Shown here one piece after another: positions 40,382 to 47,210 of a stretch of DNA of 64,000 nt. Position numbers and translations under genes: made by a program. How positions within the stretch are numbered: the first letter of the stretch is position 1; each line of letters starts with the position of its first letter. The DNA lies in contig NZ_BMMV01000005.1 in the NCBI RefSeq assembly GCF_014646115.1, positions 1-64,000 on the forward strand, written 5' to 3'. The stretch comes from Streptomyces camponoticapitis (lineage in GTDB: Bacteria > Actinomycetota > Actinomycetes > Streptomycetales > Streptomycetaceae). The notes under the pieces are model-generated. The model saw only the letters and a list, made by a program, of their open reading frames with translations. It was not told the origin of the DNA and did not search any database.

Positions 40382-41376
40382 AGGTTCTCCAGGTGGATGT
40401 TGAGGACGCGGGTATCCGGGCCCCGGTAGGGCTCGGGGTCGATGTCGGGGTCGGCTTCGAGGGCGGCGGTTTTCCATGAGATCTGGCCCTTGCGGGGCCG
40501 CCACGAGTAGGCGAGTTCGCCGCGGATGTGGACGTCGGTGGCCTGGCCGGCGATGGCCTTGAGGTGGTTGTTGGCCTCGGTGATGGCCATCTCGGCACCG
40601 GCCAGGGCTTCTTTGGCGTGGGCGCGGTGCTTGAGCCAGCTCTCGACTTCGGCCGCGTCGGCGACGACGACGTTCTCCGTCGGGGTGGCGTGGAGCCGGT
40701 CGAGGAGTTGGCCGGTGGCATGGGTGCCGTCGATGGGCGGCTGTTGACCGGTCTCGACCTGCTCCCAGAAGTCGTCGGCGATCGTCCCCAGGTCGGCGAT
40801 CATCTGGTTGTCGCGTTCGAGGCGGTGGACGAGGGTGCGCTGGCCGCCGATGAGGCAGGCGACGTGGGCGAACTGCCAGCCTGTGACGGCGAGATACCAC
40901 TGGACCTGGATCTGTACGTCGACCGGGACTTCCTCGGTCCATTCGGCGAGGGCGTAGCTTGAGCGGGTCTTGATTTCGACGACGCCGGGCTGCCCGTCTT
41001 CGTGGGTGACGCGGTCGAGGTTCGCGATCCACGGCTTGTCGGGCCGGCGCAGGGTGCCGGGCCCAACGGCCGCGTACAGGCCGGTGATCGAGATGAAGCG
41101 GGTGGCTACGACGGGCTCGAGGAGGTGTCCCATGAGGGCGGCCTCGGACAGGGCCGCGTCGTCGCGCCGCGGTACGGGCTGGCCGGTCTTGCGCATCCAG
41201 ATCTCGAGCGGGCTCGTCCAGGGGTTGAGTCCGCAGATGGCGGCCATGTCGCTGCCGCCGATGCCGTTGCGCCGGGCTTCGTGCCAGTCGGCTTCGGGTG
41301 CACCGGGCTCGAGGATGACGGTGGCCCCGGTCGGGTAGTGGAGTGGCGGCGCGAGGCTCGCCTGATCGGTCTTCAC
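40378..41376 (-). CDS. YqaJ-type phage exonuclease (RecE-like)
   Basis: A 332-residue nuclease. DWHEARRNGIGGSDMAAICG, MGHLLEPVVATRF and the catalytic section LDRVTHEDGQPGVVEIKTRS (acid, then E-x-K) are hallmarks of the YqaJ/lambda-exonuclease PD-(D/E)XK family; VQIQVQWYLAVTGW follows. It resects double-strand ends for RecT. The GTG at 41376 is used. A terminator hairpin lies upstream. Confidence 0.92.
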   Translation of the reverse strand: MKTDQASLAPPLHYPTGATVILEPGAPEADWHEARRNGIGGSDMAAICGLNPWTSPLEIWMRKTGQPVPRRDDAALSEAALMGHLLEPVVATRFISITGLYAAVGPGTLRRPDKPWIANLDRVTHEDGQPGVVEIKTRSSYALAEWTEEVPVDVQIQVQWYLAVTGWQFAHVACLIGGQRTLVHRLERDNQMIADLGTIADDFWEQVETGQQPPIDGTHATGQLLDRLHATPTENVVVADAAEVESWLKHRAHAKEALAGAEMAITEANNHLKAIAGQATDVHIRGELAYSWRPRKGQISWKTAALEADPDIDPEPYRGPDTRVLNIHLENL

Positions 41377-41397
41377 GTGTTGTGCCTTTCGTTGGGG

Positions 41398-41428
41398 CCC
41401 GCCGCCCGGTGGGGGTCCGGGCGGCGGG
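41398..41428 (-). terminator. Hairpin, 12-bp stem
   Basis: CCCGCCGCCCGG (41398-41409) pairs with CCGGGCGGCGGG (41417-41428), between the clamp and exonuclease genes. Confidence 0.65.
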
Positions 41429-41463
41429 TGCGGCGCGCAGGGGGTCACGCCGCGGGAGGGTGG

Positions 41464-42588
41464 TCAGGGGGCTGCGGCTTTGTGCGGGTCGCGGATCGGG
41501 ATGACGAGGTAGCTGTAGGTGTCGTCGTCTGGGTCGTGGAGCACGGCCGGCGTCTGCGGGGTGTTGACTTCGAAGGCGATGCGACCGGTGAGCCCATCGA
41601 GCCCGTCGAGGAGCCACTGCGAGTTGAAGGCGGCGTCGATGTCGTCCAGGTCGCCTTCAAAGTCGGCGTCGAAGCGGACCTGGGCGCTGCCGGTGTCCCG
41701 CGCCCGAACCGACCCCTGCCGGCCGTCGAAGGCGATCCAGATGGGCTTGTCGCCGTCGTTGACTGTGGTGACTTGCTTGATGGCGTGGGTGAGGTCTTCG
41801 GTGTCGAACAGGGCGGTGGCCTGCGATGTGCGGTTGAGCCCGTCGAGCTTGTGAGGGAAGAGGCCCGGTTCGATGAGCATCGTCGTGACCCTGCGCCGGC
41901 CGGTGTCGAAGCCGACCGTTCCCGCGCCGCCAGCGGGGAGTGCCAGGTGCACGGTGCGCCCGGCGAACGCTTTGGCGTTGGCGACCATGACGTGCCCGGG
42001 AACGACCGCCATGGCGTCACTGCCACCATCGGCGGCCTGCCACGGGATGGTGTGGCGGGCGATCCGGTACCGGTCGGTGGCCGTCAGCTCCAGGCGGTCC
42101 CCGACAACCTTGAGGCGGATGCCGGTCATGCCGGCGAAGGAACCTTCACCGGTCCTGGCCACGGCCGCTTTCACCTTGGCGACCGCAGTGGCCAGCTCGG
42201 CGCCGTCGACAGATCCGGTGGTGGCGGGTGCGACCGGAAGGGTCGGGTAGTCGGCGAGCGGCAGGGCTGCCAGGTCGAAGCGGGCACTGCGGGTTTCGAC
42301 CTGAGCGTCGGTGTCGTCGGCGGCGATGGTGACATCGGTTTTGCCGAGGCTCCCGGTGATGTCGGCGAACAGCCGGGCGGACAGGACTACGGAGCCCGCC
42401 TCGGCGACATCTGCGTCGAGGGTGGCGTGGATGCTGGTTTCTCCGTCGAACGCGGACAGGGTGACCTGGTCGCCGGCGGCGGCGAGGAGGAGCCCGACGA
42501 ACACCGGGTTGAGTGGCTTGGTGGGGAGCTGCCGGGCCGCCCACTTCGCAGCCTCGGCGAGTTCCTGCTGCGGCAGTGTGACGCGCAT
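41464..42588 (-). CDS. dnaN: DNA polymerase III beta subunit (sliding clamp), phage-encoded
   Basis: A 374-residue three-domain clamp. Domain 1 starts MRVTLPQQELAEAAKWAARQ; VVLSARLFADITGSL, FDLAALPLADYPTLP and LTATDRYRIARHTIPW are conserved DnaN features; the C-terminus reads YSYLVIPIRDPHKAAAP where bacterial clamps have Y-[LM]-[IM]-P-[MV]-[RK]. No DNA polymerase is seen in the window, so the phage probably uses the host polymerase or one outside. Overlaps the upstream small gene by one base. Confidence 0.92.
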   Translation of the reverse strand: MRVTLPQQELAEAAKWAARQLPTKPLNPVFVGLLLAAAGDQVTLSAFDGETSIHATLDADVAEAGSVVLSARLFADITGSLGKTDVTIAADDTDAQVETRSARFDLAALPLADYPTLPVAPATTGSVDGAELATAVAKVKAAVARTGEGSFAGMTGIRLKVVGDRLELTATDRYRIARHTIPWQAADGGSDAMAVVPGHVMVANAKAFAGRTVHLALPAGGAGTVGFDTGRRRVTTMLIEPGLFPHKLDGLNRTSQATALFDTEDLTHAIKQVTTVNDGDKPIWIAFDGRQGSVRARDTGSAQVRFDADFEGDLDDIDAAFNSQWLLDGLDGLTGRIAFEVNTPQTPAVLHDPDDDTYSYLVIPIRDPHKAAAP

Positions 42589-42776
42589 CAGGCGGCGTCC
42601 AGGGTGGTGACGTCGAACAGGGCGTCGGCCTGCGGGAGTTCGGCGGTCGGCGGCTCGTCGGTTCCGACCACCGCGGGGCTGGTGGCGTCAAGCTCGTCGG
42701 CCGGCCACGGCTTGGGCCGGCCGGTGACGACCAGGTCGGTGATGGGGAACAGGGCGGGCTGGGTGTAGGTCTTCAC
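42588..42776 (-). CDS. Small protein with two clamp-binding-like motifs
   Basis: A 62-residue, Pro/Asp/Glu-rich, probably disordered protein (GTG at 42776, AGGAGA upstream) directly upstream of, and overlapping, the phage sliding clamp gene. QPALF (residues 6-10) fits the Qxx(L)F pentapeptide used to bind bacterial clamps, and QADALF (49-54) fits the hexapeptide variant. It may tether something to the phage clamp or modulate host clamp traffic. This is inference from motif and position. Confidence 0.65.
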   Translation of the reverse strand: MKTYTQPALFPITDLVVTGRPKPWPADELDATSPAVVGTDEPPTAELPQADALFDVTTLDAA

Positions 42777-42843
42777 AGCGCTCTCCTGGGATGCTGGTGG
42801 TGGATGCCCGCCGACTTGCCTTCGGCGGGCGTCTGTGTGTGGC

Positions 42844-42880
42844 CCGCCGTCGCGCCGGGTTGGGCACGGCGCGACGGCGG
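42844..42880 (-). terminator. Strong hairpin, 14-bp perfect stem
   Basis: CCGCCGTCGCGCCG (42844-42857) pairs perfectly with 42867-42880, just after the stop at 42883. A second 9-bp hairpin (42806-42814 with 42822-42830) follows. Confidence 0.7.
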
Positions 42881-42882
42881 TG

Positions 42883-43275
42883 TCAGGCGGCGTGGTCGCG
42901 CAGTGCGTCCCACAGTGGCCGGACGTTGATCCCGGCGGGTTCGGTGGGCCGGTCGTCGGGCTCGACCTGGCGGGTGCCGACGGCCGGGACGGATACGGCG
43001 AGCACGTTGGCTTTGAAGGCGCGTAGGGCGATGAGTTCGGCGGTCTGTGCGGCGAGGTCTTCGCGGGCCCCGGAGAGTTCGATCCGGGCGGTGTCGAGCT
43101 GCTGGCCCAGTTGGTTGCGTTCGGCGCGGAGTTCGCCGTTCTCGGTAGTCAGCCCCACCATCTGGCAGGCCATTCCGTCGTTCTCCCGTTCCAGCCGCCC
43201 GATCTTCTGGATGAGCTGGAACGGGGTGTGGCCACGGTGGCGGGCGCGGGTGCAGAGGTCCTGGACGATGCTCAC
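42883..43275 (-). CDS. Coiled-coil protein
   Basis: A 130-residue protein (GTG at 43275, SIVQDLCTRARHRGHTPFQL). Residues 25-95 are a coiled coil (IGRLERENDGMACQMVGL, NGELRAERNQLGQQLDTARI); the tail is Pro-rich. Two strong hairpins follow. Function unknown. Confidence 0.65.
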   Translation of the reverse strand: MSIVQDLCTRARHRGHTPFQLIQKIGRLERENDGMACQMVGLTTENGELRAERNQLGQQLDTARIELSGAREDLAAQTAELIALRAFKANVLAVSVPAVGTRQVEPDDRPTEPAGINVRPLWDALRDHAA

Positions 43276-43373
43276 GAGTCCTCCTTGGAGGCGTGTCGTT
43301 CGATGGCGATGGCCAGCCGGATCCCGGCGCCCATGACGGCCAGTCCGGCGGCGATCAGCAGGGCGGGGATCAC
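43272..43373 (-). CDS. 33-residue membrane micro-protein
   Basis: GTG at 43373 overlaps the upstream stop (GTGA), and the stop overlaps the next start. One hydrophobic helix, IPALLIAAGLAVMGAGIRLA, then a charged tail ERHASKEDS. AAGGAGG inside its 3' end serves the next gene. Confidence 0.5.
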   Translation of the reverse strand: MIPALLIAAGLAVMGAGIRLAIAIERHASKEDS

Positions 43374-43642
43374 GAGGCGCTGCCCTTCACGTCGTAGGAC
43401 TCGGGCTGCACCCCGGCGGCGGTGTGCCAGGCGTCCCACTCCGGGACGGTGGCGCGGGTAGCGGCACGCGAGGGCTCGGGCAGGGCCGTCGCGGCGGCCA
43501 GTGCGAGGGTGGCGTGCACCTGCGCCTCGGCGAGCGCGATCATTGCCGTCTCGGGCGATACCGCTTGGCTGATGCTGGCCTTCGCGCGGCGGAGGTCCTC
43601 CACCAGCCGCTCTGCCCGCACGTAGTGCTCGGGCCCGCTCAT
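43370..43642 (-). CDS. Hypothetical helical protein
   Basis: A 90-residue protein (MSGPEHYVRAERLVEDLRRA), with helices to residue 60 (IALAEAQVHATLALAAATAL) and VPEWDAWHTAAGV near the end. This layout, with the late W-x-x-W, is common among small Streptomyces phage proteins. Function unknown. Confidence 0.6.
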   Translation of the reverse strand: MSGPEHYVRAERLVEDLRRAKASISQAVSPETAMIALAEAQVHATLALAAATALPEPSRAATRATVPEWDAWHTAAGVQPESYDVKGSAS

Positions 43643-43740
43643 CGGGTTCCTCCGTGGTTGAGGTGGCGCCCCAGGAGGAGGAGCGCGGTGGATGCGGCGG
43701 CGGTCAGCAGCACGCCGCGAAGGGTGAGGAGGCGGGTCAC
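43639..43740 (-). CDS. 33-residue membrane micro-protein
   Basis: GTG at 43740 overlaps the upstream stop (GTGA). One hydrophobic segment, LRGVLLTAAASTALLLLG, after a basic N-terminus, then HLNHGGTR. GGAGG near its end serves the next gene. Same length and design as the 43272-43373 product. Confidence 0.5.
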   Translation of the reverse strand: MTRLLTLRGVLLTAAASTALLLLGRHLNHGGTR

Positions 43741-43952
43741 GACGGCCTCCCGAGGACCCGCTCGCACCACTGGTCGAGCGTCTCGGTGAAGCCCTTGCGC
43801 TCCGACTTCTCGTAGTCCGTCTCGACGGGCTCGGGCCGCATGACGGCGCGGACCATGGCGGTGGCGATCGGTGAGGCGACGGATGCCGGCGTGCTGGGCA
43901 GGTCGCACAGCAGCTCGGACATGACGGCCGTCTCGGTGCTCAGGAGCGTCAT
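43737..43952 (-). CDS. Hypothetical protein
   Basis: A 71-residue protein starting MTLLSTETAVMSELLCDLPS; ends TETLDQWCERVLGRPS. Overlaps neighbours by four bases on each side. No recognised family. Confidence 0.55.
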   Translation of the reverse strand: MTLLSTETAVMSELLCDLPSTPASVASPIATAMVRAVMRPEPVETDYEKSERKGFTETLDQWCERVLGRPS

Positions 43953-44215
43953 GCCGCCACCGCCGGTCGCTGGTAGCGGACGATGACGGGCCGCTGGACA
44001 CCGTCCTCACGGTCGACCTGCGCCGCTACGTCCAGCTCGTCGTCCTCGGTGAGTCCGTCGTGGTCGAGGGTCCACAGGACCCGGCGGAGTTCGGCCCTGA
44101 GCGCGGCGTGGGAGCGGATGACGGCCAGCCGGTCGTCGAGGTCCACACGCTCAGCGGCAGTGGCCGCAGCGTGGGCGTGGGATATGGCGTCGGTGAGAAG
44201 CGAGGAGGCGGTCAC
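43949..44215 (-). CDS. Hypothetical helical protein
   Basis: An 88-residue protein (GTG at 44215, GTGA overlap) with helices ISHAHAAATAAERVDLDDRL and LRAELRRVLWTLDHDGLTED and a C-terminal strand VQRPVIVRYQRP. No recognised family. Confidence 0.55.
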   Translation of the reverse strand: MTASSLLTDAISHAHAAATAAERVDLDDRLAVIRSHAALRAELRRVLWTLDHDGLTEDDELDVAAQVDREDGVQRPVIVRYQRPAVAA

Positions 44216-44805
44216 GCTGCCACCGCCTTGCGGGCCGCGTCGTACAGGTCGACGCCGTGGCGGATCGCGTGGCAGGAGTGCAGGAAGCCGGGGGTGAAGG
44301 CGTCGAAGTCCCACTCCCAGGTCTCGCCGAACGTCCAACCCTTGTACTTGAAGGAGTCGAGCGCTGACCGGGCGCCGGCCTCGTGGTCGATGTTGCCCCA
44401 CTCGAAGATCTCTTTGGTGACCTCGCGCCCCAAGCCGCGCGGGGCACTCCCTTCGCGGATCGCCTGGACGACGTGCTCCTTCACCTGCCGCTCGAAGAGG
44501 CCGATGTCGAAGTCCTCGATCTCGTCGCGCCCGGCACGGACCTTTTCCTGCCAGTAGCCGGGGTTGATCTCCCCGCTGAACGCGGTCTTCCGGAACAGGT
44601 CGAGCATGTCCGGGGTGGCGTCGATGTCGAAGTGGAACGTCCACCCCGACTTCACGACGAGGTTGTACGGCCATGTGATGAGCTCGAACGGGTAGCGGCT
44701 GAACGGTGAGTCCGCCGTTCCTTCGAACCGCAGGTGCCGGTACAGCCCGTCCTCGTGCAGCACGGTCATCTTGTGACTGGCGAAGCGCTTGGCGATGTCA
44801 CTCAT
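44212..44805 (-). CDS. Conserved phage protein of unknown function
   Basis: A 197-residue protein (MSDIAKRFASHKMTVLHEDG) with HFDIDATPDMLDLFRKTAFS, INPGYWQEKV and a late LHSCHAIRHGVDLYD. The aromatic-rich, full-length fold and its presence in early regions of actinophages suggest a real enzyme or binding protein, but I know no function. Confidence 0.7.
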   Translation of the reverse strand: MSDIAKRFASHKMTVLHEDGLYRHLRFEGTADSPFSRYPFELITWPYNLVVKSGWTFHFDIDATPDMLDLFRKTAFSGEINPGYWQEKVRAGRDEIEDFDIGLFERQVKEHVVQAIREGSAPRGLGREVTKEIFEWGNIDHEAGARSALDSFKYKGWTFGETWEWDFDAFTPGFLHSCHAIRHGVDLYDAARKAVAA

Positions 44806-44981
44806 GTCGTGCTCCAGTTGGCGGCGAGTTGGGCGAAGCGGGTGTCGGCGTCGAGGTCGAGTGCGTGCCGGTCGGGGTCGTCCAGCGGCAGGGATTCGCG
44901 GATGCGGGCCAGCTCGGCGAGGACGGTGTCCAGCGGCACGTCCAGGCGCTCGATGGGGTTCGTCGGGGTCGGGGTCGTCAT
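44802..44981 (-). CDS. Small acidic protein
   Basis: A 59-residue protein, MTTPTPTNPIERLDVPLDTV to LAANWSTT, helical with many Asp/Leu. Overlaps neighbours (ATGA, TGATG). Function unknown. Confidence 0.55.
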   Translation of the reverse strand: MTTPTPTNPIERLDVPLDTVLAELARIRESLPLDDPDRHALDLDADTRFAQLAANWSTT

Positions 44982-45232
44982 CGGGTGCCGCCCTTCGGTC
45001 CGGTGCGGCCGTAGTTGGCCTGCATGCGGTCCGCGAGGGCCTGCGGGATGTTCAAGCCGTCGGCGCGGCGGTCGATCTCGTCCTGGAAGCGGTCTACGTA
45101 GGTGGCGCACGTCTCGTCGACCGGGACGTCGCCCGCGACGTGGGCGCGAATGCAGCGACGCTCGTCGCCCTGAAGAAGCGGCAGGGCGTCCGTGTTGTGC
45201 AGGGCAAGCGAGTCACTGGAGAGGAAACCCAT
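44978..45232 (-). CDS. Hypothetical protein
   Basis: An 84-residue protein (MGFLSSDSLALHNTDALPLL) with CIRAHVAGDVPVDETCATYV and a helical end. Overlaps both neighbours by TGATG/ATGA junctions. Function unknown. Confidence 0.55.
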   Translation of the reverse strand: MGFLSSDSLALHNTDALPLLQGDERRCIRAHVAGDVPVDETCATYVDRFQDEIDRRADGLNIPQALADRMQANYGRTGPKGGTR

Positions 45233-45531
45233 CACGCACCGCCGATCGGGTTGCCGTTGGCGCGCTGCATCTCGGCGGCGGTCACGTCCGGGTTGGCCAT
45301 GCGGCGGACCGTTCGCGCCGCCCACGAAGCGCCGTTTCGGACGACCTCCGGGAACGGCTGCTTGCCAGCGTCGATAGCGTCGGCGGCCTCGTTCAGCACC
45401 TCGGCGCGGAAGGCGTCGGCCAGTTCGTCGCACTTCGCGAAGGCGGGCTCGTTGGGCAGCGCGACCAGCGCGTAGCCGATCAGCCGCTCGCGGGCGCTCT
45501 CGGGGCTGGGGTTCTGGGATGATGTGGACAC
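45232..45531 (-). CDS. Hypothetical protein
   Basis: A 99-residue protein (GTG at 45531, CAGGAG upstream) with IGYALVALPNEPAFAKCDEL and VVRNGASWAARTVRRMANPD. First gene of the long minus-strand early operon after the excisionase-like gene. Function unknown. Confidence 0.55.
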   Translation of the reverse strand: MSTSSQNPSPESARERLIGYALVALPNEPAFAKCDELADAFRAEVLNEAADAIDAGKQPFPEVVRNGASWAARTVRRMANPDVTAAEMQRANGNPIGGA

Positions 45532-45571
45532 GGTCCACTCCTGTTCTTCAGGGTTGTGGTGGTGGGTCGTA

Positions 45572-45609
45572 GGCCCCGGCTGCCGGTCTCGACACCGGCG
45601 GTTGGGGCC
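45572..45609 (-). terminator. Two-part hairpin terminator
   Basis: GGCCCC (45572-45577) pairs with GGGGCC (45604-45609) and inside it GCCGGT (45582-45587) with ACCGGC (45594-45599), after the excisionase-like gene. Confidence 0.55.
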
Positions 45610-45619
45610 GTTTGCCGCT

Positions 45620-45856
45620 CTAGGCGGCGTTGCGCTCGGCGTCGACGGGGAAGCCGGCGGCCTCCCACTCGAACCAGGCGCGGACCGCGTCGAGCTCGAA
45701 CCGGCGGAAGCGGCCGATGTACTCGACGGGGAAGGCGTTCGGATGGCCCGTCGGGTACCGCTCGATGCGGTTGTCGATGGTCCACTTACCGACGCCGAGG
45801 GCCCCGATGAGCTGCTTCTGGTTCAGAAGCTGGACAGTGGCCGTGCTGGGGGACAC
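45620..45856 (-). CDS. Excisionase-like MerR/AlpA HTH protein
   Basis: A 78-residue DNA-binding protein (GTG at 45856). LLNQKQLIGALGVGKWTIDN forms the helix-turn-helix; PVEYIGRFRRFELDAVRAWF is the wing and last helix seen in AlpA/excisionase proteins. It lies 1.3 kb from the integrase beyond the repressor region, a plausible directionality factor. A TTCTC-GTAGA operator-like site overlaps its promoter. Confidence 0.75.
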   Translation of the reverse strand: MSPSTATVQLLNQKQLIGALGVGKWTIDNRIERYPTGHPNAFPVEYIGRFRRFELDAVRAWFEWEAAGFPVDAERNAA

Positions 45857-45867
45857 AGTTATTCTCC

Positions 45868-45888
45868 GTTCTCTCGTAGACGTAGATC
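45868..45888. promoter_or_regulatory. Repressor operator (degenerate copy)
   Basis: GTTCTCT-CGTAGAC-GTAGATC is a degenerate copy of the palindrome at 46220-46240 and keeps its central seven bases. It lies between the Cro-like and excisionase-like genes. Confidence 0.6.
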
Positions 45889-46156
45889 ACGAGACCTGGA
45901 TGGATGGGGGATCGGGGTGATCGCCGAACAGTTCCTCGATGGGGGAGTCGAGGCCGGCGGCCATGAGCTCGGTAGTGCGGGTGCTGGCGGATTCCCGGCC
46001 GCTCGCACCTTCGGAGGCGTAGAACCCGATGAGCGCCTGCGAGAGGCCGCGGCCTTCGGGGTCGATCTCCTTGGTGCGTGCCGCGAGTCGGGGTATGGAG
46101 AGGCCGGCTCGCCTGATTGCGTCGCGGATCGGCTTTCCACCGTTGCGTCGGTACAT
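45887..46156 (-). CDS. Cro-like HTH regulator
   Basis: An 89-residue protein (MYRRNGGKPIRDAIRRAGLS) with IPRLAARTKEIDPEGRGLSQ and LIGFYASEGASGRE as an XRE-type helix-turn-helix. It is divergent from the 46372 repressor across an operator-bearing gap, the classic immunity arrangement, and leads the lytic early genes. Confidence 0.7.
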   Translation of the reverse strand: MYRRNGGKPIRDAIRRAGLSIPRLAARTKEIDPEGRGLSQALIGFYASEGASGRESASTRTTELMAAGLDSPIEELFGDHPDPPSIQVS

Positions 46157-46219
46157 GCGCTCCCCTTGATGCGTTCAGGTTCTGGCCGCTCGGGCTGTGG
46201 GGCGCTGTGCGGTATCTCT

Positions 46220-46381
46220 GTTCTACCGTAGACGTAGAACCCGGTCAAGCCCGGTCACGCCTGTTATTGCCCGGGAGTCTTTGTGGCCCTGGGTGTATGG
46301 CCTGTTAGCGGTTCGTAACTGGTTTCGGTCACAGTTCTACGATGCGCTTGCCTATGTAGAAGGCTGGCCACATGCTTCTAC
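46220..46381. promoter_or_regulatory. Immunity-region operators
   Basis: GTTCTAC-CGTAGAC-GTAGAAC (46220-46240) is a perfect 7-bp palindrome around a 7-base centre. GTTCTAC (46334-46340) and GTAGAAG (46356-46362) flank a TATGTA -10 (46353-46358) of the repressor gene. TTCTAC recurs at 46376-46381 within its first codons. The sites explain mutual and self repression. Confidence 0.7.
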
Positions 46382-46764
46382 ACGTGGCGAATGACAGCAG
46401 GCGTGAGCGCGAGTCCCTGTCCGCGCTCCTGGAGCGCGTGATCGATCAGCACGGCCTGACCCAGAAGGGTCTGGCTGACGCCTCCGGAGTGCCCCTCGCT
46501 ACGCTGAACGCGTGGATCTCGGGACGCAGGTCGCCCCGGAATTCGGCAGACTCCAAAGAGCAGCTCCGGTCGCTCGCCCAGCATCTCCCGGGCGTCACCG
46601 TCGCGCAACTGTTCGAATCAATCGGGCAGCAAGTGCCCGGCGAGGTGTCACCCGAAGCGGAAGCGCGAACCCTGGCGCTCTACCGCAACCTCTCCGGAGG
46701 CCGGCGCCGGGTTGTTGATCAGCTCGTTGAGACGCTCGCCTCGGAGGAGCGCACCACCTCCTGA
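46372..46764 (+). CDS. XRE-family repressor (immunity repressor candidate)
   Basis: A 130-residue protein. Residues 15-60 are an XRE helix-turn-helix (LERVIDQHGLTQKGLADASG, VPLATLNAWISGRRSP). The C-terminal 60 residues are helical and could dimerise. It is divergent from the Cro-like gene and next to the integrase, the usual place for the lysogeny repressor. TTCTAC half-sites in and before its start suggest autoregulation. Confidence 0.8.
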   Translation: MLLHVANDSRRERESLSALLERVIDQHGLTQKGLADASGVPLATLNAWISGRRSPRNSADSKEQLRSLAQHLPGVTVAQLFESIGQQVPGEVSPEAEARTLALYRNLSGGRRRVVDQLVETLASEERTTS

Positions 46765-46937
46765 TCCGGCGAAAATCATGGGCATCTTGTACAACCTTCT
46801 ACCGTTACGGTTCTGTTACGGGTAGCTCTTGGTACGCATGGTGCTTCTGTCCGTGCGCGCGGCTACGCTCGGTCCTCCGCTGCCTCCACCCAGCGCGCCA
46901 ACTGAATTGGTACAGCTGTGCGTCACAGGGGGAAGCC
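46765..46937. other. Intergenic gap with TTCTAC sites
   Basis: TTCTAC at 46797-46802 is followed by direct CGTTACGGTT and CTGTTACGGG, giving another operator-like cluster upstream of the integrase operon. The region is AT-richer than its neighbours. The repressor may control integrase expression through it. Confidence 0.45.
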
Positions 46938-47210
46938 ATGTGCGTAGTCGTCGAACTGACACAAGATCGCCGGACCTTCTGGTGCAGACAGGAGGTTGCG
47001 ATACACGTGCCCGACGACCTGAGCCGCATTCAGATGCTGGTCGTCACGCGGGGAATGCTCCAGGAACTCGGTGCCGATCAGCCGGCAGAGTCCACAATGG
47101 AAGCGCGCTGCTTCTGCGGCGAGCCGCTCACGATATGGGACATGCCCCAGGAGCGGACCGTCCCCCGGCAGCGCGTCCACGGCGTGACGGAGGTTCATCG
47201 TGGCGCGTAA
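46938..47210 (+). CDS. Small protein upstream of integrase
   Basis: A 90-residue protein (GGGGGAAG before the ATG) beginning MCVVVELTQDRRTFWCRQEV, with CFCGEPLTIWDMPQERTVP near its end. It overlaps the integrase start by 11 bases, so the two are probably co-translated. Function unknown; a recombination accessory factor is possible. Confidence 0.6.
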   Translation: MCVVVELTQDRRTFWCRQEVAIHVPDDLSRIQMLVVTRGMLQELGADQPAESTMEARCFCGEPLTIWDMPQERTVPRQRVHGVTEVHRGA

